The position numbers and the translations under genes were made by a program. The notes under the pieces are model-generated. The model was not told the DNA's origin. It did not search any database and saw nothing but the letters and a program-made list of their open reading frames with translations. This document shows positions 1-12,233 of a stretch of 64,000 bases of DNA, piece after piece. Positions within the stretch are counted from its first letter, which is position 1; every line of letters starts with the position of its first letter. Source of the stretch: Agelaius tricolor (lineage: Eukaryota > Chordata > Aves > Passeriformes > Icteridae); contig JALJCS010000024.1 of the NCBI GenBank assembly GCA_023055355.1, positions 6,215,501 through 6,279,500 on the forward strand, in the 5' to 3' direction.

Positions 1-250
1 GGCTTGCCGGGCGTCAATTATCGACCTTACACGGAATTTTTGATCTCGTGGCCGTTTTGCGGCGAGTCAGCTTAATCAGTCCTAACAGCCGGCCTCATCT
101 CTAGGCTGTGCTTGTCGTATTAGTGCGAGTCCTGGGGACTGGATCGCTGAGTCAGCGCTTCCTGATGTCATCCAAAGTCTTTGCTTCATACATTTCAGAT
201 GAGGCTCGAAGCCTGCTGGCTTCTCTCGCTTCTGATGTATTTTTAATTAG
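1..250. other. CpG-dense segment at the window edge, possible promoter or enhancer margin
   Basis: By eye this segment holds about 15 CpG dinucleotides, nine of them in the first 95 bases, at only moderate GC. That is near or above the number expected by chance, whereas neighbouring DNA is strongly CpG-depleted. Such retention is expected of unmethylated promoter or enhancer DNA, or of a recently inserted element. The segment is cut by the window start, so its full extent is unknown. I see no repeat family, TATA box or protein signature in it. It could be the right flank of a CpG island belonging to a gene to the left. Confidence 0.4.
145..170. promoter_or_regulatory. MARE/AP-1-like palindrome next to a CRE-like octamer
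   Basis: Positions 145-157 read CGCTGAGTCAGCG, a 13-bp palindrome around a central G. It contains the AP-1 core TGAGTCA and the GC flanks of a Maf recognition element (consensus TGCTGASTCAGCA). Six bases later, 163-170 reads TGATGTCA, one base from the CRE/ATF octamer TGACGTCA. A further GAGTCAGC half-match lies at 64-71. Clustering of bZIP-type sites inside the only CpG-dense DNA on this side of the window makes a regulatory role plausible. Short motifs also arise by chance, and binding is not shown. Confidence 0.3.
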
Positions 251-1013
251 CAGTTTGGGGCCTTTGCTGATGGAGCCACGGAGGGTGATCTCGGTGGCAC
301 AGCCTCATCTGTCTGTGTGGGGATGCTGATGCTCACGGAGCCTGTAACACGTTGTCCAGGCAACACTGAACTGGAGAGCCGGGAGCCCACGGACAGCCCT
401 TGGGAAGGGACTTGCTGGATGCTCCAGCACAAGATGCCAGGATACCTAACTAGAGTGGCAGAATGCCTACAGAAAGAGGACAGGGAGCCAGTAATGGGAA
501 ACTTGTTACTTTTTGATGAATTAGCTCCAGAGCATGTCAGAAGGACTGTTGTTTTCACTGTCTGCAAAATCTGTGCAGAGCATTCAGGAGAACTGCAAGC
601 TGTCAGAATAAGCCCTCCCAAAATGAACTGCTTCATGGTGTGGTATGCATAATTTCCCATTTTTCTTACTACAGGGATGATTTAGTACCCATGACTTGGT
701 AACAGATTTCATCCTTCTTGATTATCATAGAGTTGCAATGCATCAGAGCCACATCCTGCAAGGGGCTGAGTATCTTCTGAAACATGCTGAGTGCCTTTGG
801 CTCTACCCTTGTCACCAAGAGTAGACAAAAAGGCTCAGCACTCCCCACCAGCATTTTAGCAAGGCCTGGGACAAAGTCACAGAGTCCTTTGGCACTGTGC
901 AGCCCAGAAGGGCACAGAGAGGATTATGGGGACTTTTCAACCCAGCCAAACCTGTGCAAAGTCTGGCACTTTTGCTTGCTGTCTTTACAAGAGATATTGT
1001 CATTATTTATTGA
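251..1013. other. No recognisable feature
   Basis: This is unique-looking DNA. The longest open frame is 111 codons at 317-652 on the plus strand. It starts just downstream of the CpG-dense edge, but it matches no family I know and is overlapped by a 137-codon frame on the other strand, so I do not call it a gene. Confidence 0.5.
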
Positions 1014-1037
1014 TTTTTTTTTTTTTTTTTTTTTTTT
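1014..1037. repeat. Poly(T) run of 24
   Basis: There are 24 uninterrupted T residues. The run abuts the 3' end of a minus-strand retroposon remnant, so on the minus strand it is an A tail of 24. Such a run is length-unstable and is likely to vary between individuals. Confidence 0.95.
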
Positions 1038-1205
1038 GTATTGCAGTAGCATCTTAGATGGGAACCCTTAGGCCAGGAGCCATACAAAACCAGAATAGAA
1101 AGACAACCCTAGCTCCAAAGGAGCTCACAGTGAGACAGGAGACAACAAATGACAATTACACACAGTGGCAAGGTAAGAGAACAAGGGACCAATACTATTA
1201 AGTGG
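1033..1205 (-). mobile_element. Ancient LINE/SINE 3' end (CR1/L2 group or MIR-like), minus strand
   Basis: Read on the minus strand, this matches my memory of the 3' end of an old retroposon common in turtles, crocodilians and birds. The match covers a GTGAGCTCCTTTGG-type block, a purine-rich 'agggttgtctt' block, the 'gtatggctcctggcc' stretch, and a terminal 'gctactgcaatac' leading straight into the A tail at 1014-1037. The upstream part (1140-1205 on the plus strand) also fits the same consensus. It is diverged and 5'-truncated with no coding capacity. The exact family name (L2, L3 or a MIR-like SINE sharing that tail) needs a RepeatMasker search. Confidence 0.65.
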
Positions 1206-4200
1206 GAAAAAGAATGAATCCACAGTCAGATACTGTTGCAAAAAAAAAAAAAAAGTCACAAAAATAGCCTATTTTCTTGCCTGTTTTCCCTCCCTAGCTA
1301 GATTTTCTGCAAAGCCGGAAACGTGTCTGTTGCTTTCAATGTGCTGGATTTGTTACACATCTTCCTCAGAAAGTCCTGACCTAAAACACATGGAAAAAGA
1401 TGGGAGTGTTTTTGCTGGCTTCAGTGGACCTTGGATGAGCCAAAAGTCTTAAATGCAGAATACTTTAGTGGAAATGAGATATTGTGTTTGCAGCTGAACT
1501 TTTGTCAGCCTAAAGCCTCATGCCTCAAAAGATTTATTCAGGGACTTCCTTGTTTACTAGTACTACTAGTTTAGTAGTTCCTCCCACTTTTTCCCTTTAA
1601 ATGAATGTGTTTCAAAACCAACCTTTGCCACCTGATATTGGGATTGTTTTCTGCTTGAATCAAAACATCTTGATCTCAGGTCCAGCTTGTGCAAATTCAC
1701 ATACATTAGGTAAAATGCAAATAATTTCATCTTAATATCACCACCAGTCTTACAGATATTTCACATGACAAGTTTTGAAAATCTGCTTCTCCAGCAAATG
1801 TATAGTCTGAGCAAGTACCTGGATGCTTCCTTAGATGATGGGTTTGTGCATCAGCAGTAGCAGAGGATACAGCAGTTATCTGGGGACCTGTACCTTATTT
1901 CTGTTTACAGCCATAAGGGTAGAAATGGAAAAATTTTAGAAATGGAAAAATGTGTGGATCTTATGTTTTTTTTTTTTTTTCAAAAATCTGTCCTCACATA
2001 TTTTGTTGTTGAACTACACTGTGCTTTGGGATTAAAAATAGAGCTTCATGGCACAGGTTCTTCTCCTTCTTTGTTCTAGCCAACCCAGAAGTCTGAAGGA
2101 AAGGTGACTTTGATTGAAAGAGCAGGTGCCCCACTGGTAACTACCTCTGCTTGCCTGCCCCCTCTGTTGCATCACAGCTAGAAAAGCAGCTTTGATGGTG
2201 ATAAGAAGTAGCAGTAATCCTGCTCACTGCTGCCACTGAGCATGCAGGGAGTGAGAACAGACCAGGAACCTGGGAGCAAAGCTGTCATTGTGCCATCAAA
2301 GGGAAAAAAAGTGGCACAAACCCCACTCCTTTAGAGGAAAAGGCCTATCTTAAAAAACCACTTAGAAGGGGAATTGCCTGTAAAAGGAAGGGATAAATCT
2401 AACAGGTACTTTCAAGGAGTATCAGGCCAGTTGAGGGCAAGAAGATAAATAAGCAAAGTGGGAAAAATGAAACTCAGAGCCGTACAAACCTTTAGTAAGT
2501 GCTACATTTCTGTGGAAGAAGAAAATATTTCTCTTCAGGTTACCACAAAGAGGCAGAAAGTCACTCTGGCAGCACTTTGGTACTGCCATGTCTAGCAGTT
2601 GATTGTAATCACTGAACATGAGACTGCAAATCACATGGGAGCTTCTGTTTAATACTTTGCTAGCTCCAGCAAAAGGTCTGATTTACCTTGCTCACTGAGT
2701 CATTTTTAGAAAAAGCATCTTCCCAGGCACTCAGCATTAAGTAAATTCTGCAAACAGGAGTTAAAAATAATGCTAAACCCAGAAGACTGTGACAGTTGGC
2801 AGGAGAGGCTGTTCAAGTAATTGATAGGAGTATCTGGAGAAAGAGAACAGGAGGGGAGATGGAAATTTGTGATCCAGAGAGAGGGGCAGACCCTTCCTGT
2901 ACTGGGAGGAGTTATGCCCATTTCTTTTCGAAGTGAGCACCAGCCATGACAATGAGAGGGCACAGGTCTGTCCCACCAAGATTGCTCTTGTGCTCCCCAT
3001 CCTGTGATCAGAGCCTCAGGTGGAGACTGTGAAGATATCTTGATTTGGCATCCAGGGCTACATGAGTGGAACTCTGCTCCACTGGTGGTGGAGTTCAAAG
3101 CACCATTCAAGCCATCTGTCAGCTGAGAGGGAAATTACCTCTCCACAGCTTGAAATGGGGACTTGGATACACACCTGTAGATGCCTAAATGTGGGTGTCA
3201 TTCTGTGAGCTGAATGCCAACAGTGGAAGCCAAGCCATCAGAGCTACCCCAGCTGGCAGGAGCTATAAATCTGAGCCTATTATTTTCCTGGCTTCCAGCA
3301 TATCTATGTCCTTATTTACATTAACCAAAGTTAGCAGACACAGTTTGCTAACGAATTCACTACTGGCAGCAGGATAGAAATGATTTTACAGATCCTCATA
3401 AAATAGATTGCTAACTATTAATGAAATATTCAATTCAGGGGCTTATGCCTGGAGTATTTAATGCAGTTAATGATGCATCTTTGACCTCCTTCGTGTTTTT
3501 GTGGTTTGGCCAAAGTGTTCATGCATCTGGAATTTGGCTTCTTCATAAAATATTAAGTAAACGCAGAGTTGTCATCACATACATGAGAAATTACAGAGCT
3601 TTTCTTTTGAAAATTCACCTTCACTGTGTCTGTACTTTTGAGTAAAATGCCACATTTTAAACATCTCTTTGGATGTAACAGAACATTTTCTGGTCTCAAG
3701 GAATGTAATGCTATACTTGCCTCAAGTTGAGGCAAGAATTTTCCTCTGGCTCTGTAGGGCAATGCACACATCTCCTTAAATGAGCTTGGTTTGCCTGCAG
3801 AACCCTCCTGCAGAGCTGTGCAATGGCATGGCAAGTAATAGCTTAAACCTGCCTAGAACAGCATCTTTTAAGAAAAAATTTCCAGCCAGTGTCACATTTA
3901 GTCAGCACAGGAGATACTGTCAGTGCTCTAGCTGAGACTGCCAAATTTTAGCCTTGAAAATGGTAAGTCAGCCTTGCTCTTGTGTCCTGCTCTTCCCACT
4001 CCTTGGGGCAAACAGCTGGATTCACACACAGCCTGCGTGTGCCGGGACATGCTGAGAAATGGTGAACTGCAGTCAGTGCTTGCTCTGAGGAAGAGGAGCT
4101 CTGGAAGGGAAAAATATGCTAAAAATGTGCTGAAACCTGCCATTTGAAGAAGATACCCCAGAGTCTGAAGAAATATGGAAAACATGCAATTATTTCTCAT

Positions 4201-5510
4201 AACTGTTTTTCTCTCTTCCTACAACAAAACAAACAGACTGTTTTAAGTAATCTCCTGAGGTAATTATCTGCATTTCCAAAAGGGCTTTTATGGTCCTTTT
4301 CCTGTCTTCTCTGGAGCATGGTTATATGAATTGAAAGTTTATTCACCTGGGCTTTGACACAATTTGTTTTAGAGCTCATCTCTGTATCCTTGAATGGATT
4401 TTCCTCCTTCCCTGATTCATTATAGGGTATGGGTTTGAGTTCCTTATGCAAGATTTGCTAATGGCTATTTTCTCTTTCCATCTCTTCTTTTTATCAGAGA
4501 TTTTGCTCAGTGACTCAGAATTTGTATCAGCCATAAGAGTTCTTTCAATTCTTGGAGGAATTTGGGGAGAATTGAACTTGGCATTTTGTAGGTTAGTTGC
4601 TTAGCTACCTAGTGTGTTCCTAGACCATCTCCTTTTTTCCCCCTCTATATTTAGCATGTCCACAGTAGTCTGAACTTTCTTCTGTGTCTCCTTTCATTTT
4701 ATACATTTGCAGGCTTTTATAAAGTTTTGCTGGCTAGTTCTGTGAGAGACTGAGAACACATTTTGTGTGTGCTGTGCTGTTCCTGTAGCTGGTCTTCAGC
4801 AATCATCCCTTTTGAATGGACTTCTATGATTTTGTGGTATCATTTGGTTAAATTTCCTTAAGAAGCTGTCAGAATTTCTACTTATACTGGCCAGTTTAGA
4901 CTTGGTAGGTCATTTCAAATCTGGCCTGAGTACAAACAACTCTATTGACTCCACACATAAACATGGAGCAAGTTTTAACAGTGTCTGAATTAGCTGATCT
5001 TCTGTATTTGTCACTTAATTCTACATTGTTTCAGGAAGCAACTATAATCATTCAAAAGGGACAAACTTGTGAACACATTCACACATCACAGTATCCTGGG
5101 CTCACCGTGTAACCTCTCACCAAATAAGGATCTAATCAACATGGATAGTACCTTTGGAAGTTACCAGATCAAAAATACCTGAGCTGCCTTCAGCCTGCAC
5201 GTTCCCCAGTCCTGCTCCTAAGGCTCCTTCACACAGATAATGATTTGGCTCCAACACAGAAGCCCCTCACTGGAGAGGACAAGCAGTGAATTGACTTTGT
5301 TGTCTCAAAAGAACTGAGGCTTTCCAGGCTTCCACCCATTGCAGGGCTGGCTGTGACACAGAGATGTCTCACCAATCCCACTGCCCTTTCCTAGAGCCAC
5401 TCGCTCAGGGGTCACTCCTTCCCTAGCCAAGTCTGCTGGACATTTTCTTCTTGCTGCTCCCTCTGACTTTCCCTTTCCACTGCTGACTGCTCCTACTTGT
5501 CATCATTTAC
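1206..5510. other. No recognisable gene; homopolymers and unique DNA
   Basis: This stretch holds an A15 run at 1240-1254, a T15 run at 1966-1980 and a short palindrome at 3716-3736 (listed separately). Open frames are 60-134 codons, unrecognised and overlapping on both strands. It appears to be ordinary intergenic or intronic DNA. Confidence 0.55.
3716..3736. repeat. Perfect 10-bp inverted repeat with 1-bp centre
   Basis: The left arm CTTGCCTCAA (3716-3725) and right arm TTGAGGCAAG (3727-3736) are exact reverse complements around a single G at 3726. It lies in unique DNA with no nearby promoter or repeat. It could be a dimeric protein-binding site or a chance palindrome. Confidence 0.6.
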
Positions 5511-5834
5511 GTGTAAGTATCTGAAGGGAGGATGCCAAGAGGGTGGAGCCAGGCTCTTCTAGGAGCAATAGGAAAAAAGGCAATGAGCAGAAATTGATGC
5601 ACAGGAAGTTCCACCTGAATATGAGGAAGAACTTCTTTACTGGTCTGAGCACTGGAACAGACTGCACAGAGAGGGTGTGAGGTCTCCCTCACTGGAAATA
5701 TTCAAGAACCATCTGGACACAATCCTGTGCCACATGCCCTGGGATGACCTTGCCTGAGCAGGGTGGTTGGACCAGATGATCCATCCATGCTCCCTTCCAA
5801 CCTTTCCCATCCTGTCATTCTCTGGTTCTGTGAT
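5511..5834 (+). mobile_element. CR1 LINE, 5'-truncated 3' end
   Basis: This is a typical avian CR1 3' segment in sense orientation. It shows 'gtatctgaagggaggatgcc' near its start, then 'ggagccaggctcttct', 'aagaacttctttactg', 'gagcactggaacagactgc', 'ggttggaccagatgatc', and ends in 'cattctctggttctgtgat'. CR1 copies by target-primed reverse transcription, and nearly all avian copies are 5'-truncated like this one. Only the last part of ORF2 and the 3' UTR are present, so it is not mobile. The truncated 5' edge is approximate. Confidence 0.93.
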
Positions 5835-8800
5835 TTAGTGATTTCAACTCGACCATCCACCACACAGGACCATGTCCCCTCCTCTGCCATGCTCACCTGT
5901 GCTGGCAGCTCCAGCACTGCTGTTTCCAGCCTTCCTCATCCAAGATGTCCCCCTGGTTTCAGGCAGCCCAGCTCTCTGAAAGGCCAGCAGAAGAAAATTC
6001 ATTTTTCTTGTCCCCCAAAAAGCAGAAATGTAGTTGAAATCTAGTCAGTCAAAAAGACCGTTTCTTGCCTCATTCATTCAGCCTGACGAGGTTTCAGAGC
6101 AAAGATGTGGCAGCCAATCCAAGATGTGGACACTGCAGATTCTCAAAAATCGAAAGGAAAGGGGAGGGCATTGATCCAAACTGATGGGCATAACAATTGT
6201 TAGTGACAAGAAATACCACAACCTCACCAGCTGCAGCTGGCCAGCTTTATGCCCTCCACTAGGTCTAGCCCTCAGCTGGATTTATTCTAACCAGATTTGT
6301 GTCTGTCTTAGTTCTGGCTGCAAATCTGGATGGAGGAGTGATGGCTACACTGGGAAAATCAGAGTGGGTGGAAGAACACTGTCATGTGCCTTGAGGCTGT
6401 GCCCAATGTTAGATCTTGCTCAGAGGCAGTTTCTGGTATTAGCTCATGAATAAAAAAATGCCATGCACAGTCAGCTGCCAGCCACTGCAAGCTGTGGGGA
6501 CAAGACAAACCAGTTTTAATGAGGAGAAGATTCCTCTCATATAATTCCTAGCTGATCCATAACATGAAATGTTTCTGTTTCTCAGGTCCCCATGCACAGA
6601 ACAGTTCTATAGCAGCTGAGGTTCTTCTCTGAGATTCAGACTTTCACTAAACAAAGGAAAAAAGAAACATTTTATGTTTCTGGCCTTCAGAATAAAACCT
6701 TCCAAGCATGGAAAGAAAGGCATGTCTTGCCTGTGCATGGAAGTTGATTGCTTTAACCACTTTAAAAGGCAGAATGGAAGACATTAGCCTGGTATAAAGC
6801 TATTTTATACCAATGTAGCTAAATCCCATATGGCAGGGAAACGTGGGCACAGCTTTCAGACACTTCTATCCTAACAGAGGACCAAGCATACTAGAGGAGG
6901 CATTTTGGCCCATGTTGGCAATCAGGAACAACCCAGTTTAACACAAGTGATGCAGGAGTGCCACAGCCACTCAGACCTTGGTTCAGACAAAGCCTCCTCC
7001 TGCACAGCAGTTACACCAACCCAAAACCCAGCTGTAACCTTGCTCTGAGCAAGGCTGCTGTGCTCCATCAGAAGGGATCAGTTCCAGAAATGTCTGACCA
7101 TATCACAGCATTGTAGGGCTTTGCTCTTCCTTTTTAAAAGCAGAAGCCTGCACCGGGCATTCCTCGGGTAGCAGACAAGTCATCTTGCTGGCAGAGCTCA
7201 CTGTGCTTGGGAACTGTTCTGACCTTTCAGCAAAAGAAGACTCATTGTATCTGTAGAAACTGAGTTTCCCCTATAAAGGGTGGCTGTGAGAGTAGCAAGT
7301 ACATCTTTGCAACAGAGCACAAGCCTAAATCTGCAGCTGCCCTGAAATGTTTGTTCTGAGACAAGTGGGCGCTGTCCTCCTCTTTCTAGAGGGCAAGGAC
7401 CTTAATGAATGTATCATCCCCTTGATGAGCTTTTTCTGAGCAGTGTAACTCCAAGGGGCTTCTTCCAATGCTTTTTCCTGGTTTTCCTGTGACCCTCAAA
7501 AATACTTTTTCTGCTTTTCAAACACCTGGAAAAAAAAGGCTTCTAATGGTTTCTGCAGCTTATGTGAGCTCCCTGGGGCCTGCAGAAGAAAGTCCTTCTG
7601 GTCTCTTCCCCCCTTGTCCTCCAGCTCAGCTCTGCATCTCTCTGTGGCAGATGGCAGAGCCTGATTTGTCCCAGGTAACTGCTTTGTGCCAGCACCTGGA
7701 ACTGTGCCTGGAGGCTCTGGGCCCTCAGGGCTCTGCCCTTGGACCTGTGCTTCCTTTGCATAGTCATCTTCTCAAACAGTCTCAGGCTACAAGAACAGCT
7801 CATGTCAGTGCTCCAGCAGCCAGCCATGGACGTGGGCTATGGTGTAGATTGTCCATACAGTTACCAGTGCAGTTCAATAAAGAGGTGTCATTACAAAACC
7901 CAGGTTGGCATCCAAATTTCCTGCCTGAGCTTTTAGGTTCTGAATTTGCCTTAGTCTGCCTCTAGTGCAACACCGGTATTTTTAAGATAGCTGGAAGGCA
8001 GAAGCACATTTGTGAGGACTCTCAAAAAGCTCCTTACTACTTCCAAACTGGGGATGTTAATTTTACAGTAGACCTTTTCATGAGAAATATGTCTGTCATA
8101 CCTTGTTCCAGTAAAGTGTTTCCTCTTGTAGCACCCTGCAAGGAGTTTCAAAGAGAAAAAACCTCTGGGCTGCCTGATGGAAAATTCTCACTGTCTTTTC
8201 ATTGCCTGAGAGGGAAATTCCAAAAACCTGTGCTTAGATATTTAGTGATGTTTCCTTTCCATCTTTATGTCTGTGGGTTGTGTCTGTGATTATTTGCACA
8301 GATATAGCTCATTTTAGCATATGCCAATCTCTGGAGATCCAATTTTTCTACATTATTGAAACAGCATTTTCTGGATCCACACTGCCTTAGAGATGTGAAA
8401 GGGAATCTTTTAACAGTGCTGGAAGATGTCTCTGGCAGGTAGAAATCTAAAGATAGTGGAGAAAAGTCACTTTTTGAGGATAAGAGTAGTTTATACCCCT
8501 GAACAACACCCAATGGGCTTCTCAGTCCCCAGGACACAGGCAAAGGCAGTCAGGAGAGTGAATGAAGAAAGCAGGGAAAAATTTCTTCCCTCAGAGAATT
8601 TTTCTTGACCATTTGCTAACTGAATGCAAACAGACCAGTGTTTCCCAGCTCTTTACAGATTCACCACAAGCTTCTGCTGTTTTTCCCTGCTCTGCTGCAC
8701 AGCAGAGTCTGCAGGCTTTGCTATGAGGCACACTGTTGGCACATAGCTCAGGAAAACCAGCTCCTCATACTCAGGCACATTTCCCAGGTGCCACACTTCA

Positions 8801-9040
8801 CCTGCTGGGGCCTTTGCCAATTAATACCCCAACCTGGGCCAGCCAGGAGTGGCCTCTCCTCTCCCAGTCCCCTCCACCTGCAAAACCTCATACATCAAGG
8901 GCTGAAACCAGCTGTCCCAGCCCTGTACTTGTGGCAAACCCTAAGGAAGGGCATGGAGCTGGATACAACAGCAACAAGGGATTTCCCTTGCCATGGCAAA
9001 CCTCTTCAAGCTGAGAAGCCACCTTCCTGCTTCTTTCTAG
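5835..9040. other. No recognisable feature
   Basis: This is mixed-composition unique DNA. The longest open frame is 165 codons at 7468-7965 (plus strand), and it is opposed by a 94-codon minus frame. The predicted sequence has no domain, signal peptide or family resemblance that I can see. No exon-like splice-site pair is evident. Confidence 0.5.
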
Positions 9041-9186
9041 CATTCCCCACCCTGAAAATCTTCAAGGCCATGTTGGATGAACCCTGAACAACCTGATCAA
9101 GTGAGTGTAATCCCTGTCTATAGCAGAAGGGCTGTAAGTGGATGATCTGTAAGGTCCTTTTCAACCCAAACCATTCTATGATTTCC
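9041..9186 (+). mobile_element. CR1 LINE 3' end fragment
   Basis: This is the last ~145 bp of a CR1 element in sense orientation. It holds 'aaaatcttcaaggccatgtt', 'gaacaacctgatcaagtg', 'gatctgtaaggtcctttt' and 'caacccaaaccattctatga'. It lacks the second terminal octamer copy and is moderately diverged. It is strongly 5'-truncated and non-coding. Confidence 0.88.
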
Positions 9187-12147
9187 TGACTACCCCCTGA
9201 AGCCCAGGGCATTCAGCAGCACAGCTGGGGACAGGGTCTGTCCTTGCTTTCTCAGGGCTTGTTAAACCAGCAGAGTGTCTGCTCAGCAGCAGGTGAGAGG
9301 CACAGAGGCAAATGCTGACAAAAACAGGCCCAGAGGGACCAATTTCTATAGGAAATGCCAGAAGACTGGAGTGTATGAAGCACAGTTCATGACCTTTGGT
9401 GGGGAGGGGCAGCAATACCTTGCCAGGTGTAGGATCAGGAGAGGTTTCACACTCAGAGAGGGCAGTGGAAATATACAGAGCAGCTTCCAAAGAAGAATTA
9501 GAAGTAAGCTTAGTCTGTACAATATGGAAGTGAGCTTGGAGCACAGCACTAGGACAGCTGGAGGATCAGCCTGTCCAGGGAAAATTGAGCTGCTGAGAGG
9601 GCTTGAGGTGTTCAAAGCCTGGCAGTGCCTTGGAGAAAGGTCTGGTAGCTTGGCAGCCACACTGTTCTGCCCTGAGTTCCAGAAGGAGAGAGAGGTTTAG
9701 TGCAGAGCTGATATTTGCTCTGTGGTACTGCTCCTAAAAGCATTAAAAAATGCTTTCCTGTTTCATTTGGCTGATTTGTTGTTTTTCCTCTCTTTTCCTT
9801 CCCAGCCCTGTAGTAGTGGCTGGGCTTTGCTCTCACATCTAGGACTGTATGCTAGGCAGGAGAGACCTCTCAGGTGGGATGTGAGCCCAGAGCAGGGACA
9901 GCACCTTCCAGTTTGTTCTGGGTACAGAGACCTTTCTGCTTGGGATCCCTAGAATGTCTCTCTGTGACTGCTTTCAAATTAATCCAGGTGTTATGCTGTA
10001 CCATGAAAAATATCATTCAACACAGGGAAGGAACCCCCACAGACCTACACATTTGCCTTTGAACAAACAAGGACTCCAGAGAGATGAAAATGTAAATGAT
10101 GTGCTGCATGCAGTCAGTGGGAAGCATTAGAAACACTGGGATTACTTTGCAAATCCTTTTTCAAAGCAGAAGCAGTAGGACACAGCCACATCAGACACAT
10201 ATCATTTTTCTGTTCACAAATGCTTTTAGACACTTAATCATAGCCTGTGGCATGTTCACAAGAGGATGTGCATTGGAGCAAATCCTTGGTCCATATGCTC
10301 TGGAGCAATCCCCAGTTCCTCCTCAGTTACAGCCAAAAGTGGCATGAGTTTTGGGAAAAATCATCTGTCTTGTTATCATTAGGAGGATGGATGTATTCCC
10401 TGCCATATATTATAACCAATGCTTTTTTCATTATTACTGTTTAAATGAGACCATTACTCCCAAATGCAACTTCTTCCTTTAATAATATCAGATTTTCAGA
10501 GCTGCTCATCTCTGCACCCAGACAGTATTTTGTTTCAGTCTGTCCTTATCTGCAGCATGAAATTTGTCTTCTATTTCTCCTGCTTGGTAAATCACATTTT
10601 TTCATAGGCTGCCACAGATCCTCTGCATGGCCAGACATCATTCTTTTAATTTTCAGCTTCAGGCAAGCACTGCTTGCATGAGAATTTTGGCTCTTATTTG
10701 GTATGGGGACTTACCAAGGAGAGGCAGATGCCTGCCACCGGCTCCTGCCCCATCTTTTGAAGCTTTAGCATCATTTAGTGAGAGCCTGGCAGGTCTGCAA
10801 TGTGCTTGAGTACCTGGGAGCACAGACAGAATTTCTCCCAGACAAGTGATTCCACCAGAATCCAGCCCTGCTGCCCAAGAGAGAGGGAAGGAAGAATCAA
10901 GGGGTCAGAGGAAAAGAGAAATTTCTTAGCAAGAGATAGATAGATCACTGAACAAGAAACTTTCAAATCTACCAAGCTACTGAGCAAACTTGAACCATGC
11001 CAGAGAGTGAGCTGCAAAAGGGAGGAGGGAAGCCAGTCTCTGGGGATGGGATAATGCACGTCTGACATCCTCACCTGACTACAGGAACACTGCAGCAGAT
11101 TGCTTGAGGAGGCTGCCTCCTCCCCAGACCAGGATATTTTGAGCAAAAACCATCAATTAGGAGCAGTTGAAGGTACTGCCATACAGTACCTGTGCACAGG
11201 AATGACTGCAGGATCTTTTGAGGGCTTTCTTGTATTGTCTTGTCACCCTCCAGCTCTTTCCCACAGAGGGCACTGACAAAATATTTGCCCTTTATAAGGG
11301 CAGGTGGCCAGTATTTGAGTCTGGTACTTACTCAAAAAGTTATTGCTGTCCCCTTGGTTATCAGCCGTGGCCCTTCAAACAGAGTTTTACACTGGATCTT
11401 GTAATGCACACACCACCTCCCCTCTGCCAACTGAGGAAAAAGCTGACTTGGAGCCAAGACAAATGAAATGTTCTCTGCTCATTGCCTAAGCTGAGTAAAG
11501 CACTGAAGATAAACAAATGTGTGCCTAGAACTGCTTGGATTTACTGGATTTATATCCCAGGTTAGATTGGTTCAGTGAAGGATTCTTAGGGACATTTTTA
11601 ACCTTGGCAACTTTAAAGGGAGAGGGAACATGGTGCCTAACACCCTTCCCAGAGGAAGGGAAATGTTAAAAGCTGTCCATGATCAACAGCCCAGCTTCTC
11701 AAACAGCACTAGATCTGCTTCAGCCAACAGCGGCCTCTGGGGAGTTCAGATCCAATCTCTGCCTGCTGGGCCCAGGTGCACATAAAGCTATCTTTGCCCA
11801 CCTTATATGCTGTAGCTGTTTTGCAGGCAGGTAGTGGAGAGCAAAGCCTGCATTTGGGGAAAAGCTCTTGATGGCTCTAAGTCATTTTGCATGTTTGGTA
11901 GCACATAAAGCTGTTTATGTCTTTATGATGTTGCATGGCACTCAAGCAGGAAAGTGCTTAAAATTATAAAATTTCTTGTGAAGAAATTCATTACCTTCCT
12001 GTGTTCATCAGAGTATGGCTCTCAACAGAAGCTTCCCCCAAAGAGGAACCTGCAAGTCAGGGTGATCTTGCTGCTGTCTAGAAGGAGGAGATGCTATTGA
12101 CAGAGGCAAGAACTGAGATCTCCTCGGTGTGCAGACTTGTCTGGTAC
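9187..12147. other. No recognisable feature
   Basis: The open frames reach 141 codons (9275-9700), are unrecognised and are overlapped antisense. A short 'gatagatagatc' microsatellite-like stretch near 10936 is too brief to list. Nothing else is supported. Confidence 0.5.
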
Positions 12148-12227
12148 ATTGTGGGTTAACCCTCATTGGATGCAAGTTCCCATCACAGCCACTTTATCAC
12201 TCCCCCTCCTCAACTGGATGGGGGAGA

Positions 12228-12233
12228 GAAATC
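12228..12233. repeat. Left target-site duplication (GAAATC)
   Basis: This 6-bp sequence is identical to 12541-12546 and directly abuts the TG terminus of the solo LTR. It belongs to the disrupted older LTR. Confidence 0.85.

Noticed and set aside
317..652. 111-codon plus-strand open frame just right of the CpG-dense edge
   Set aside because: The predicted protein vaguely suggested helical repeat proteins, but I could align no motif to a known family. A 137-codon minus frame overlaps it, and no splice sites frame it.
7468..7965. 165-codon plus-strand open frame
   Set aside because: No family resemblance, opposed by a 94-codon antisense frame, no supporting context.
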